Source of the DNA: Klebsiella oxytoca NBRC 105695
GTDB lineage: Bacteria > Pseudomonadota > Gammaproteobacteria > Enterobacterales > Enterobacteriaceae
Direction of reading: 5' to 3'
Length of the DNA: 64,000 bases
NCBI RefSeq assembly: GCF_001598695.1
Contig: NZ_BCZK01000003.1
Coordinates: 248,001 to 312,000, forward strand
The notes beneath the pieces were generated by a model. The model saw nothing but the letters and a program-made list of their open reading frames with translations, did no database searches and was not told the DNA's origin. Position numbers and translations under genes: made by a program. Of the stretch, positions 55,901 to 64,000 are shown in pieces; within the stretch, counting starts at the first letter, position 1, and each line of letters starts with the position of its first letter.

Positions 55901-56454
55901 ACGTTGCCGACAACTGGCGCGTGCGCTGGATGACCGGCTACTACTATAAAGCGATCAACGAAGATAACCGCCGGGTCACCGTCGGCCTGAACAATATGCT
56001 CTGGCACTACGATAAAGACCTGAGCGGCTATACCCTGGGTCAGGGGGGATATTACAGTCCGCAGGAATATGTCTCCTTCTCGGTACCTGTGACCTGGCGT
56101 CAGCGGACGGAGAACTGGTCATGGGAGCTGGGGGGCTCGGTGTCGTGGTCCCACTCGCGGACCAAAACCGAGGCGCGCTATCCGCTGCTCAATTTGATCC
56201 CCTCTCAGTATCGTCATGATGCCAGCCAGCTTACGGAAGAAGGCAGCAGCAGCTCTGGCGTCGGCTATACCGCGCGGGCGCTGATTGAACGACGGGTAAC
56301 CAGCAACTGGTTTGTCGGGGCGGCGGTGGATATTCAGCAGGCGAAGGATTATACCCCGAGCCATGCGCTGCTGTACGTCCGCTATTCGGCTTCCGGCTGG
56401 CAGGGCGATATGGATATGCCGCCGCAGCCGCTGGTCCCTTACGCCGACTGGTAG
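52969..56454 (+). CDS. bcsC: Cellulose export outer membrane protein BcsC, main copy
   Basis: An 1161-residue exporter with signal peptide ([23 protein letters not shown] region), about 19 TPR repeats that span the periplasm, and a C-terminal 16-strand barrel (from about residue 780) ending [14 protein letters not shown] plus a short tail that in E. coli plugs the channel. It closes the bcsRQABZC operon. Confidence 0.96.
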   Translation: MHKFSLSLFTLSLSVALMPLAHAVNTPVQEHLLEQVRLGEASKREDLVRQSLYRLELIDPNNPDVVAARVRYLLRQGDTAGAQKQLARLAKLAPESAELKASRDEMKSSTGDGRQELQQARLLGVAGKVDEAIAAYEKLFNGVPDDDEAAIEYWTLVARLPARHNEGINQLKKLNARLPDNIQLQTALAKQMFGDNKSEEGFAYLEQMSRSAAGRGIAADIWFNEVKSMPVSRASVQALQRFIVQFPTGSTSANARVLLDQQQTQLKDPTFRDRAEGLAAVKAGKGSVAVADLQQAVRADAKDSDAVGALGQAYSQRGDRARAVAQLSKAIKMAPDSPSRDKWDSLLKTNRYWLLIKQGDSALKSGQLAQAQNAYAQAQRIDTTDSYAVLGLGDVAAARKENAAAERYYQRALRMDRGNSLAVRGLANLYRGESPEKASAYIASLSPAQRRSIDDIERSLTNERLEKQAEALESQGNWAQAAEVQRRRLALDPDSVWITYRLARDLVSAGSRSEADALMRAMVNRQPGDADRVYAYGLYLSGNNQDEMALAQINALPQGQWTDNIRELEARLQSDRILRQANQLRDSGQEAQAIALIKQQPTSVRYALTLADWAQQRGDSQTAIAEYQRVLGQQPDNGDARLGLAEVYLADGDKNAARAQVAQLKGEDIDSINMQRRIALAQAGLGDRVQAQQTFARIVPQAKAQPPSMESALVLRDAARFQAQNGEPQQALEGYKDAMVASGVTRERPQDNDTFTRLTRNDSSDDWLKRGIRSDAADLYRQQDLNVTLEHDYWGSSGTGGYSDLKAHTTMLHVDAPLADGRMFFRTDLVNMDAGSFSTNNDGSYAPSWGTCGEIACTGGSKHQSDSGASVAVGWQNETWSGDIGTTPMGFNVVDVVGGLSYSSDVGPLGYTVNLHRRPISSSLLAFGGQKDNPNGGHTGKTWGGVRADGGGVSLSYDKGEANGVWSSLGVDQLTGKNVADNWRVRWMTGYYYKAINEDNRRVTVGLNNMLWHYDKDLSGYTLGQGGYYSPQEYVSFSVPVTWRQRTENWSWELGGSVSWSHSRTKTEARYPLLNLIPSQYRHDASQLTEEGSSSSGVGYTARALIERRVTSNWFVGAAVDIQQAKDYTPSHALLYVRYSASGWQGDMDMPPQPLVPYADW

Positions 56455-56621
56455 CAGATTAGGCTGAATTATGCGACAGGGCGTCACTCCACGGCGCTCT
56501 TCGCGTATACTCGTTGCCTCCGGCCATACAGCCCGATTTCCCCTCCGGTGGCGATTGTGAACCTTTAGCTCCGGTAAGCGCGGCGCCACTGGGGAGAGCT
56601 AGCGAAGCTGCATTGCGCGCT

Positions 56622-56746
56622 GTATCCCGGAGGCGGTGCCAGAGGCACCTTGTCCGGGCTACCGACCCGATGGCGGTGGTGAACTTGTCCCCCGGACGGT
56701 TTTGTCGTTTTGTAGCCCGGGTAAGGCGTCAGCCGCCGCCCGGGAA
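56622..56746. repeat. REP-like units between bcsC and pdeK
   Basis: Two units: 56622-56661 (atcccggaggcgg...ccttgtccgggcta) and 56712-56746 (gtagcccgggtaaggcg...cgcccggga, with an extra ccccggg). Related to the units at 22.8 and 62.2 kb. The 420-base gap holding them shows no gene; weaker repeat-like remains extend to about 56820. Confidence 0.75.
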
Positions 56747-56875
56747 TTGTCCCCGGGTCGCGCTATGCTTACACGTCTGTGCCGCCGCCGGGAAAGCCTC
56801 CCGATGGCATTGCTTCGCGCCTTGCGGGCGTGAGCGAACAATTTGAGTATATAATCAGCCTGAAAACGACCGGAG

Positions 56876-58930
56876 ATGATGGATCTAAACCGGGTATGCG
56901 TTCAGTTTCAGTGGAGAACCCCGTTGCGCGTCAGCCGTTCACTTACAATTAAACAGATGGCAATGGTCGCGAGCGTGTCCATGGCGTTTGTACTCGTCTT
57001 CTGTTCTATTTTGCTGTTCCATTTTGTTCAGCAGAGTCGCTATACCACGGCCACGCAGTTAGAGAGCATTGCGCGTTCCGTCCGCGAACCGCTGTCAGCG
57101 GCTATTCTGAAAGCCGATATCCCGGAGGCGGAAGCCATTCTGAGCCGCATTCAGCCTGCTGGCATCGTCAGCCGGGCGGATGTTGTCCTGCCTAATCAGT
57201 TCCAGGCGCTGCGGATGCGCTTTATCCCCGAGCGTCCGGTGCCGGTAACCATCACCCGCATGTTTGAACTGCCGGTACAGATTTCGCTGCCTATCTACTC
57301 CCTTGAGCGGCCCGCTAACCCACAGCCGCTGGCCTATCTGGTGCTGCAAGCCGATTCATATCGCATGTATAAATTCGTGATGAGCGCCCTGGCAACATTA
57401 GTGACTGCTTACTTACTTTTGGTGCTGATGCTGACGGTAGCCATCACCTGGTGCATCAACCGTCTGATGGTACGACCGCTGCGTAAAATCGCCCGCGAGC
57501 TGAATGATGTCCCGCAGCAGGAGCGTCTTGGCCATCAGCTTTCTATACCGCGCTTACATCATGACGATGAAATCGGCATGCTGGTGCGCAGCTATAACCG
57601 TAACCAGCAGACTCTGCTGCGCCTGCACGATGAACTCTCTTTGCAATCGACCCGTTTCCCGGTATCCGAGCTGCCAAATAAAGCCTTTTTGATGGCGATG
57701 CTGGAGCAAACCGTCGCCCGTGGGCAGGCGTCTGCGCTGCTGATTGTCGCCTGCGAAACGCTGCAGGATACCGCTGGCGTACTCAAAGAGACGCAGCGCG
57801 AAATGCTGCTGTTGACGCTCGTTGAAAAACTGCGGGCGGTTATCCCGACGCAGATGGTCCTGGCCCAGGTGAGCGGCTACGACTTTGCGATTCTGGCCCA
57901 CGGAATTACCGAGCCCTGGCAGGCGGTGACGTTAAGTAAGCAAGTACTTACTGTCTTAAGCGAACGTTTACCCCTGCACGGCATCCAGCTGCGCCCCTGC
58001 GCCAGCGTCGGCATTGCGATGTTTAACGGCGAAATTAACGGCGAACAGCTCTATCGCCGGGCGTTTTCCGCCGCCGTTACCGCGCGGCGTAAAGGTAAAA
58101 ATCAGATTGAGTTCTTCGATCCGGAACAGATGGAAAAAGCGCAGCGCCGCCTGATGGAAGAGCACGATATTTTAACGGCGCTTGATAATCAGCAGTTTGC
58201 CATCTGGCTGCAGCCGCAGGTGGATACTATCAGCGGCGAGGTCTGCGGTGCAGAAGCGCTGCTGCGTCAGCGTCAGGCTGACGGGAGCTGGTCGCTGCCT
58301 GGCGATCTGATTGAGCGTATCGAAGCCTGCGGGCTGATCGTCCCGGTCGGCTACTGGGTGATGGAAGAGGCCTGCCGACAGCTTGCCGCCTGGCAAAATC
58401 AGGGGATCATGTTGCCGCTATCGGTCAACGTGTCGCAGCTACAGCTGCTGCATCACGATCGCGGCGCGGAGATGCTGGCGCTGCTCGCGCGCTATCGTAT
58501 CGCGCCGGGCACGCTGATCCTCGAAGTCACCGAAAGCCGTCGAATAGACGACCCGCAGGCCATGATTTCTCTGCTGCGTCCGCTGCGTGAAGCGGGCGTG
58601 CGGATCGCGCTGGACGACTTTGGTATGGGCTACGCCGGGCTGCGTCAACTGCAGCATATTAAATCGCTGCCGGTGGATATCCTGAAAATCGATAAAGTCT
58701 TTATCGATATGCTACCTGATGACATCAGCATGGTGCCCGCGATTATCCAGCTGGCGCGGGGGCTGAATCTGCACATCGTCGCGGAGGGCGTTGAAACCGA
58801 TAAGCAGTATCGCTGGCTGCAGGAGGCGGGTGTCGAGACGGTGCAAGGTTATCTTTTTGGCTGCGCCATGCCGCCTGAGGCTTTTAAGGCCCGCTTTTTA
58901 CCGGCTGTTGTTGAGGATGCAAGTTTGTAA
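56876..58930 (+). CDS. pdeK: Membrane c-di-GMP phosphodiesterase PdeK (YhjK/HmsP type)
   Basis: A 684-residue inner membrane protein. An N-terminal span (about 28-52), a periplasmic sensor region, a second span (about 165-190), HAMP, a degenerate GGDEF domain (SGYDF replaces GGDEF) and a C-terminal EAL domain. The EAL domain keeps EALLR (460-464), ILEVTES, LDDFGMG, LKIDK and VAEGVET, so hydrolysis of c-di-GMP to pGpG is expected. Placed directly after bcsC, it may lower the activator of both BcsA proteins. Two adjacent ATG codons (56876 and 56879) are possible starts. Confidence 0.93.
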   Translation: MMDLNRVCVQFQWRTPLRVSRSLTIKQMAMVASVSMAFVLVFCSILLFHFVQQSRYTTATQLESIARSVREPLSAAILKADIPEAEAILSRIQPAGIVSRADVVLPNQFQALRMRFIPERPVPVTITRMFELPVQISLPIYSLERPANPQPLAYLVLQADSYRMYKFVMSALATLVTAYLLLVLMLTVAITWCINRLMVRPLRKIARELNDVPQQERLGHQLSIPRLHHDDEIGMLVRSYNRNQQTLLRLHDELSLQSTRFPVSELPNKAFLMAMLEQTVARGQASALLIVACETLQDTAGVLKETQREMLLLTLVEKLRAVIPTQMVLAQVSGYDFAILAHGITEPWQAVTLSKQVLTVLSERLPLHGIQLRPCASVGIAMFNGEINGEQLYRRAFSAAVTARRKGKNQIEFFDPEQMEKAQRRLMEEHDILTALDNQQFAIWLQPQVDTISGEVCGAEALLRQRQADGSWSLPGDLIERIEACGLIVPVGYWVMEEACRQLAAWQNQGIMLPLSVNVSQLQLLHHDRGAEMLALLARYRIAPGTLILEVTESRRIDDPQAMISLLRPLREAGVRIALDDFGMGYAGLRQLQHIKSLPVDILKIDKVFIDMLPDDISMVPAIIQLARGLNLHIVAEGVETDKQYRWLQEAGVETVQGYLFGCAMPPEAFKARFLPAVVEDASL

Positions 58931-59006
58931 CAACATTGTTAGCTTATGCGAGTCAGTTCAAATAAATTAACAATTGCATTGCAATTTCATCACTCGTTAT
59001 TTCTGA

Positions 59007-60371
<1,365 letters not shown>

Positions 60372-60386
60372 ATCCATCTGTTAGGT

Positions 60387-60460
60387 CCATAGTCCCTTGC
60401 TGGACTATGGGCTCCTGCGCATAATTAGGGGTCGCTGCCGCATGCGCGGCGGTGACCCTT
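60387..60460 (+). repeat. Two inverted repeats after dctA
   Basis: First ccatagtcc/ggactatgg (60387-60410), then a longer GC-rich one pairing ggggtcgctgccgc with gcggcggtgaccct (60428-60460). Neither has a T run. Together they probably end or protect the dctA message. Confidence 0.6.
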
Positions 60461-60590
60461 ATGATTATTTCACGTCAACATGCGACATTTTCGTCTCCGT
60501 GTGGTCTAACCGACGTACTTAACTCACCATTTTTTCGGCGGCCCTCCCGTGGGCCGCTGTTGTAACCAGGATTGTTCATCAGGGGTTCAC

Positions 60591-62096
60591 ATGCAGGGCA
60601 CAAAAATTCGACTCTTAACCGGTGGTTTGCTGATGTTGGCGACGGTCGGTTATGTGCAGGCAGAAGCGCTCCAGCCGGACCCGGCCTGGCAACAGGGCAC
60701 ACTGGCAAACGGGTTTCAGTGGCAGGTTTTAGCCACCCCGCAGCGTCCCAGCGATCGTATCGAAGTTCGCCTGTCCGTGAATATTGGCTCGCTGAGCGAA
60801 AGCACTCAGCAGAGCGGCTTTAGCCACTTTATCCCGCGCCTCGCGCTGACGCAAAACGGTGGCCTCCCGACCATGCAGGCCCGTTCGCTATGGCAGCAGA
60901 GTATTGACCCGAAACGTCCTCTGCCGCCCGCCATCGTCTCTTATGACTACAGTTTGTTTAACCTGAGCTTACCGAATAACCGTAACGACCTGCTGAAAGA
61001 GGCGCTGAGCTGGCTGGCGAGCGCCAGCGGTAAAATGTCGATCACTCCGGAAGCGGTCAACCATGCGCTGCAGGGCGAAGATATGGTGGCCACCTGGCCT
61101 GCGGATACTAAAGAGGGCTGGTGGCGTTATCGGCTGAAAGGCTCCACCATGCTGGGGCATGACCCGGCGGCGCCGCTGAAGCAGCCGGTGGATATTGCTC
61201 AGCTTAAAGACTATTACCACAAGTGGTACACGCCGGATGCCATGACCCTGATTGTGGTCGGCAACGTCGATAGCCGCAGCGTCGCGGAGCAAATTAACAA
61301 AACTTTCGGCGGCCTGAAGGGCAAGCGCGAAACGCCGGTGGCGGTTCCTACCCTGTCGCCGCTGCCGACGACGCCGGTCAGCATCATGACCGATGCAGTG
61401 CGCCAGGATAAGCTGTCGCTGATGTGGGATGCGCCGTGGCAGCCGATTCGTGACTCGGTCGCGCTGCAGCGCTACTGGCGAGATGACCTCGCCAGAGAAG
61501 CGCTGTTCTGGCACGTTCAGCAGAATCTGAGCAAAAGTAACATCAAGGATATCGGCCTGGGCTTTGACTGCCGCGTGCTTTACCAGCGCGCCCAGTGCGC
61601 GATCAATATCGAATCGCCGGGTGAGCGGCTGAACGCCAACTTAACGACCGTGGCGCGCGAGCTGGCGAAAGTGCGCGATAACGGTCTGCCGCAGGATGAG
61701 TTTGATGCCCTGATTGCGCAGAAAAACCTTGAACTGCAGAAGCTGTTTGCCACCTATGCCCGTACGGATACCTATCTTCTGATTAGCCAGCGGATGCGTT
61801 CGTTGCAAAATCAGGTGGTGGATATCGCTCCCGAGCAGTATCAGAAGCTGCGTCAGGAGTTCCTCAATTCGCTGACGGTTGACATGCTGAATCAGTACCT
61901 GCGTCAGCAGCTTTCGCAGGATATGGCGCTGGTGTTGCAGCAGCCGCAGGGCGAACCGGAGTACAACATGAAGGACCTGCAGGCGACGTGGGAAAAGCTG
62001 ATGGCGCCAGCGCCAGCGGCCGCCGCGGCGTCGAACAGCGCCGGTGATGTTGCGCAAGGACGTAGCGAAGCGACGGATATCCCGCCTGCGCAGTAA
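60591..62096 (+). CDS. yhjJ: YhjJ, periplasmic M16-peptidase-like protein, probably inactive
   Basis: A 501-residue exported protein (signal ends YVQA) with two M16 insulinase-type halves and a Pro/Ala/Ser tail. The zinc motif HxxEH of active M16 enzymes is replaced by HFIPR (in SGFSHFIPRLAL), so catalysis is not expected, as in E. coli YhjJ. Function unknown. The start is ATG 60591, giving the family signal peptide. Confidence 0.92.
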   Translation: MQGTKIRLLTGGLLMLATVGYVQAEALQPDPAWQQGTLANGFQWQVLATPQRPSDRIEVRLSVNIGSLSESTQQSGFSHFIPRLALTQNGGLPTMQARSLWQQSIDPKRPLPPAIVSYDYSLFNLSLPNNRNDLLKEALSWLASASGKMSITPEAVNHALQGEDMVATWPADTKEGWWRYRLKGSTMLGHDPAAPLKQPVDIAQLKDYYHKWYTPDAMTLIVVGNVDSRSVAEQINKTFGGLKGKRETPVAVPTLSPLPTTPVSIMTDAVRQDKLSLMWDAPWQPIRDSVALQRYWRDDLAREALFWHVQQNLSKSNIKDIGLGFDCRVLYQRAQCAINIESPGERLNANLTTVARELAKVRDNGLPQDEFDALIAQKNLELQKLFATYARTDTYLLISQRMRSLQNQVVDIAPEQYQKLRQEFLNSLTVDMLNQYLRQQLSQDMALVLQQPQGEPEYNMKDLQATWEKLMAPAPAAAAASNSAGDVAQGRSEATDIPPAQ

Positions 62097-62102
62097 AGCA
62101 AA

Positions 62103-62125
62103 ACCGGATAGCGTGGCTATCCGGT
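62103..62125 (+). terminator. Hairpin after yhjJ
   Basis: A ten-base perfect stem (accggatagc/gctatccggt) with a three-base loop follows the stop by 6 bases; the T content after it is low (gaggttta). Confidence 0.65.
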
Positions 62126-62178
62126 GAGGTTTATGGCTTGTCTGTTTTAACTATTGCTCGGGATTGGCCCGGTGATTT

Positions 62179-62270
62179 TCCCGGAGGCGGCGCTGGCGCG
62201 CCTTCTCCGGTCTACCAGCCCGCAGATGGCGGTAAACCCGTAGCCCGGCTAAGCGCAGCGCAAGCCGGGA
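62179..62270. repeat. REP/BIME pair between yhjJ and kdgK
   Basis: Two units in opposite orientation: 62179-62214 (cccggaggcggcgctggcgcgcc...ccggtcta) and 62240-62270 (gtagcccggctaagcgcagcg...gccggga). They lie between the 3' ends of convergent genes, the usual place for BIMEs. Confidence 0.8.
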
Positions 62271-62300
62271 TTCTCGCCGGCGGGCGTAACCCCATCGAAA

Positions 62301-63230
62301 TTACTGCGGCATCGCCTCGCGCGGGATAATCGCACCGCGATACTGAATCACCGTGCTGGCGGTCAGGTGGCCGCGTTTTGCCGCCGATTCGGCATCGCCG
62401 CCGGTCAGGCGCACGGCCAGATAGCCGGCGCTGAATGAATCGCCCGCTGCCGTGGTATCAACGACTTTCTCTTTTGCCAGCTTAACGGCCGGGACTTCCA
62501 GCTGCGGCTGTCCGGCAATCGCTACCAGGCAGGAGTCGGCGCCGCGCTTCACCACCACTTCTTCAACGCCAGCGGCGTGAGTGCGGGCAATCACCTCTGC
62601 CACCGGCTTCTCGCCCCACAGCGCGTCTTCGTCATCAAGGGTCAGGAACGCAATGTCGGTGCAGGCCAGCATCTGCTGATAAACCTGCTGCGTCTCTTCT
62701 TTACTGCTCCACAGGCGCGGACGATAGTTGTTATCAAAGATAACTTTACCGCCGTTTGCCCGGCATTCCCGCAGCAGGGTCAGCAGCTTCTCGCGGCTTG
62801 TCGGGCTCAGGATCGCCAGGCTGATGCCGCTGAGGTAAAGATAATCATAGGTCGCCAGCTCTTCGCAGATGGCTGCAGACTGCTCGCTCTCCAGCCAGAA
62901 CTTCGCTGCGGCTTCATTACGCCAGTAGTAAAACGTACGCTCGCCGGTATCGTCAGTTTCGATGTAGTAGAGGCCCGGTAAACGGTCGGCCATGCGCTGA
63001 ATCAGGTCCGTCTGGACATTCTCACTCTGCCAGGATTCGAGCATCTGCTGGCTGAAGGTGTCCGTGCCCAGGGCGGTAACATAGTGTACGCCCAGCTCGC
63101 TGGCGTCGGTCTGGCGGGCAATGTAGACGGAAGTGTTTAAGGTGTCGCCGCCAAAGCCGCGATTTACCGCCGCGCCTTTCTCTGACAGCTCAATCATGCA
63201 TTCGCCAATGACGGCAATTTTCTTAGACAT
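62301..63230 (-). CDS. kdgK: 2-Dehydro-3-deoxygluconokinase KdgK
   Basis: A 309-residue PfkB-family kinase that phosphorylates 2-keto-3-deoxygluconate (from hexuronates) to KDPG for the Entner-Doudoroff aldolase. The catalytic signature is DTTAAGDSFSAGYLA, and the N-terminal substrate block is GGDTLNTSVYIAR. It matches E. coli KdgK in length and locus. It is monocistronic and divergent from yhjG. KguK at 11.4-12.3 kb is a distant paralogue with a different acid as substrate. Confidence 0.96.
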   Translation of the reverse strand: MSKKIAVIGECMIELSEKGAAVNRGFGGDTLNTSVYIARQTDASELGVHYVTALGTDTFSQQMLESWQSENVQTDLIQRMADRLPGLYYIETDDTGERTFYYWRNEAAAKFWLESEQSAAICEELATYDYLYLSGISLAILSPTSREKLLTLLRECRANGGKVIFDNNYRPRLWSSKEETQQVYQQMLACTDIAFLTLDDEDALWGEKPVAEVIARTHAAGVEEVVVKRGADSCLVAIAGQPQLEVPAVKLAKEKVVDTTAAGDSFSAGYLAVRLTGGDAESAAKRGHLTASTVIQYRGAIIPREAMPQ

Positions 63231-63425
63231 AGTGATGACCTGAAATTAAATCAATATTAACCCTAGTGTGCGCTGGGCCGCTTTTATGGTCAATGATATT
63301 AAAACAACGTTCCATTATTTTTTTGACCTGACGCGGATTATGTGACGAAAAGCGCATTTGGCAGAGCACCTGACGTTTCTCAACTATATTCATGACTGAC
63401 GAGACGCAAAAGGAGTGCAGAAGGG

Positions 63426-64000
63426 ATGACCAGAACCCGTAAAACCGTGGCTATTATCCTTGGAACGATAGTCGTACTGATCGTTCTGTTTTTTATTGTG
63501 GTGGCGACCTTTGACTGGAATCGCCTGAAGCCGACGATTAATCAGAAAGTGTCGGCCGAGCTGAACCGTCCGTTTGCGATTCGCGGCGATCTGGGCGTCG
63601 TGTGGGAGCGCCAGCCCGGCGAAAGAGGCTGGCGAAGCTGGATACCCTGGCCGCACGTGCATGCCGAAGATATTATCCTCGGCAACCCGCCTGACATCCC
63701 GCAGGTCACCATGGTTCACCTGCCGCGCGTTGAGGCGACCCTCGCCCCGCTGGCGCTGCTCAGCAAAACGGTCTATCTACCGTGGATTAAGCTTGAACAG
63801 CCGGACGCGCGATTGATTCGACTGTCGGAGAAGAGCAACAACTGGACTTTCGACCTGGCTTCGGCGGGAGCGTCTGAGAAAGATGCGGCGCCTTCCAGCT
63901 GGTCTTTCCGACTCGACAATATTCTTTTCGATCGCGGCAAGATTGCTATCGATGACAAGGTATCGCGCGCCGATGTGACGATCGTGGTTGATCCGCTCGG
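63426..64000 (+). CDS. yhjG: YhjG, AsmA-family protein, 5' part
   Basis: Reads open to the window end, 191 codons of a protein of some 690 residues in E. coli. ATG 63426 follows aggag and aaggg. One N-terminal span (about residues 8-27) anchors a large periplasmic domain; the start (NRLKPTINQKVSAELNRPFAIRGDLGV) is typical of AsmA-like proteins, which are thought to carry phospholipids between membranes or shape the envelope. The role of YhjG itself is not established. Confidence 0.92.
   Translation, partial: MTRTRKTVAIILGTIVVLIVLFFIVVATFDWNRLKPTINQKVSAELNRPFAIRGDLGVVWERQPGERGWRSWIPWPHVHAEDIILGNPPDIPQVTMVHLPRVEATLAPLALLSKTVYLPWIKLEQPDARLIRLSEKSNNWTFDLASAGASEKDAAPSSWSFRLDNILFDRGKIAIDDKVSRADVTIVVDPL

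Overview
The window is a GC-rich stretch of chromosome from an enterobacterium close to Klebsiella/Raoultella (Enterobacter or Kosakonia are less likely alternatives). The evidence is protein identity and gene order. Nearly every core gene matches the E. coli glyQS-to-kdgK segment in the same order and orientation (glyQ, glyS, hokA, cspA, yiaG, yiaF, ghrB, yiaD, bisC, yiaC, tag, yhjY, yhjX, eptB, proK, dppABCDF, ldr, bcsGFE, bcsRQABZC, pdeK/yhjK, dctA, yhjJ, kdgK, yhjG). It carries the ERIC and REP repeats and the second cellulose operon typical of that group. No phage, integrase, transposase, rRNA or CRISPR was seen. Every multi-exon-sized gene reads as intact; only glyQ and yhjG are cut by the window ends.

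Layout. 1-5.5 kb: glyQ 3' end, glyS, a hokA/mokA/sok type I toxin-antitoxin locus, an orphan ABC-F ATPase, and cspA with its long cold-shock leader. 5.7-8.0 kb: yiaG and an aromatic-acid (AAHS) transporter whose upstream region holds a 192-bp ERIC element with an insert and two PcaR-box-like sites. 8.2-14.2 kb: yiaF, then ghrB-kguT-kguK-kguE with the LacI-type regulator ptxS, a Pseudomonas-style 2-ketogluconate catabolic operon that uses ghrB in the kguD position. 14.3-22.8 kb: yiaD, bisC, yiaC, tag, yhjY, yhjX (with a YpdB-type direct repeat), eptB and tRNA-Pro(CGG). 22.8-29.3 kb: REP cluster, an ERIC just upstream of dppA, and the dppABCDF dipeptide operon.

30-56.5 kb is the cellulose island. 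A complete second operon, bcsO-bcsQ-bcsA-bcsB-bcsC-bcsD-bcsZ (type-I-like, with the BcsD crystallinity subunit), lies between dppF and a tandem pair of LDR repeats, each encoding a 35-residue Ldr toxin. Beyond these lie bcsGFE (minus strand) and the E. coli-type bcsRQABZC operon (plus strand), followed by the c-di-GMP phosphodiesterase pdeK. The window therefore encodes two independent, apparently intact cellulose synthases, both with PilZ domains for c-di-GMP activation, plus the phosphoethanolamine transferase system BcsEFG that decorates cellulose, and a phosphodiesterase that could lower their shared activator.

59-64 kb: dctA (C4-dicarboxylate uptake), yhjJ (degenerate M16 peptidase), kdgK and the 5' part of the AsmA-family yhjG. 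The main points worth a second look are the PcaR-like boxes before the AAHS transporter, the kgu operon, the ERIC elements in two leaders, the duplicated ldr locus beside the second bcs operon, a large insertion in the BcsC-II barrel domain, and coupled tiny hydrophobic reading frames upstream of bcsO.
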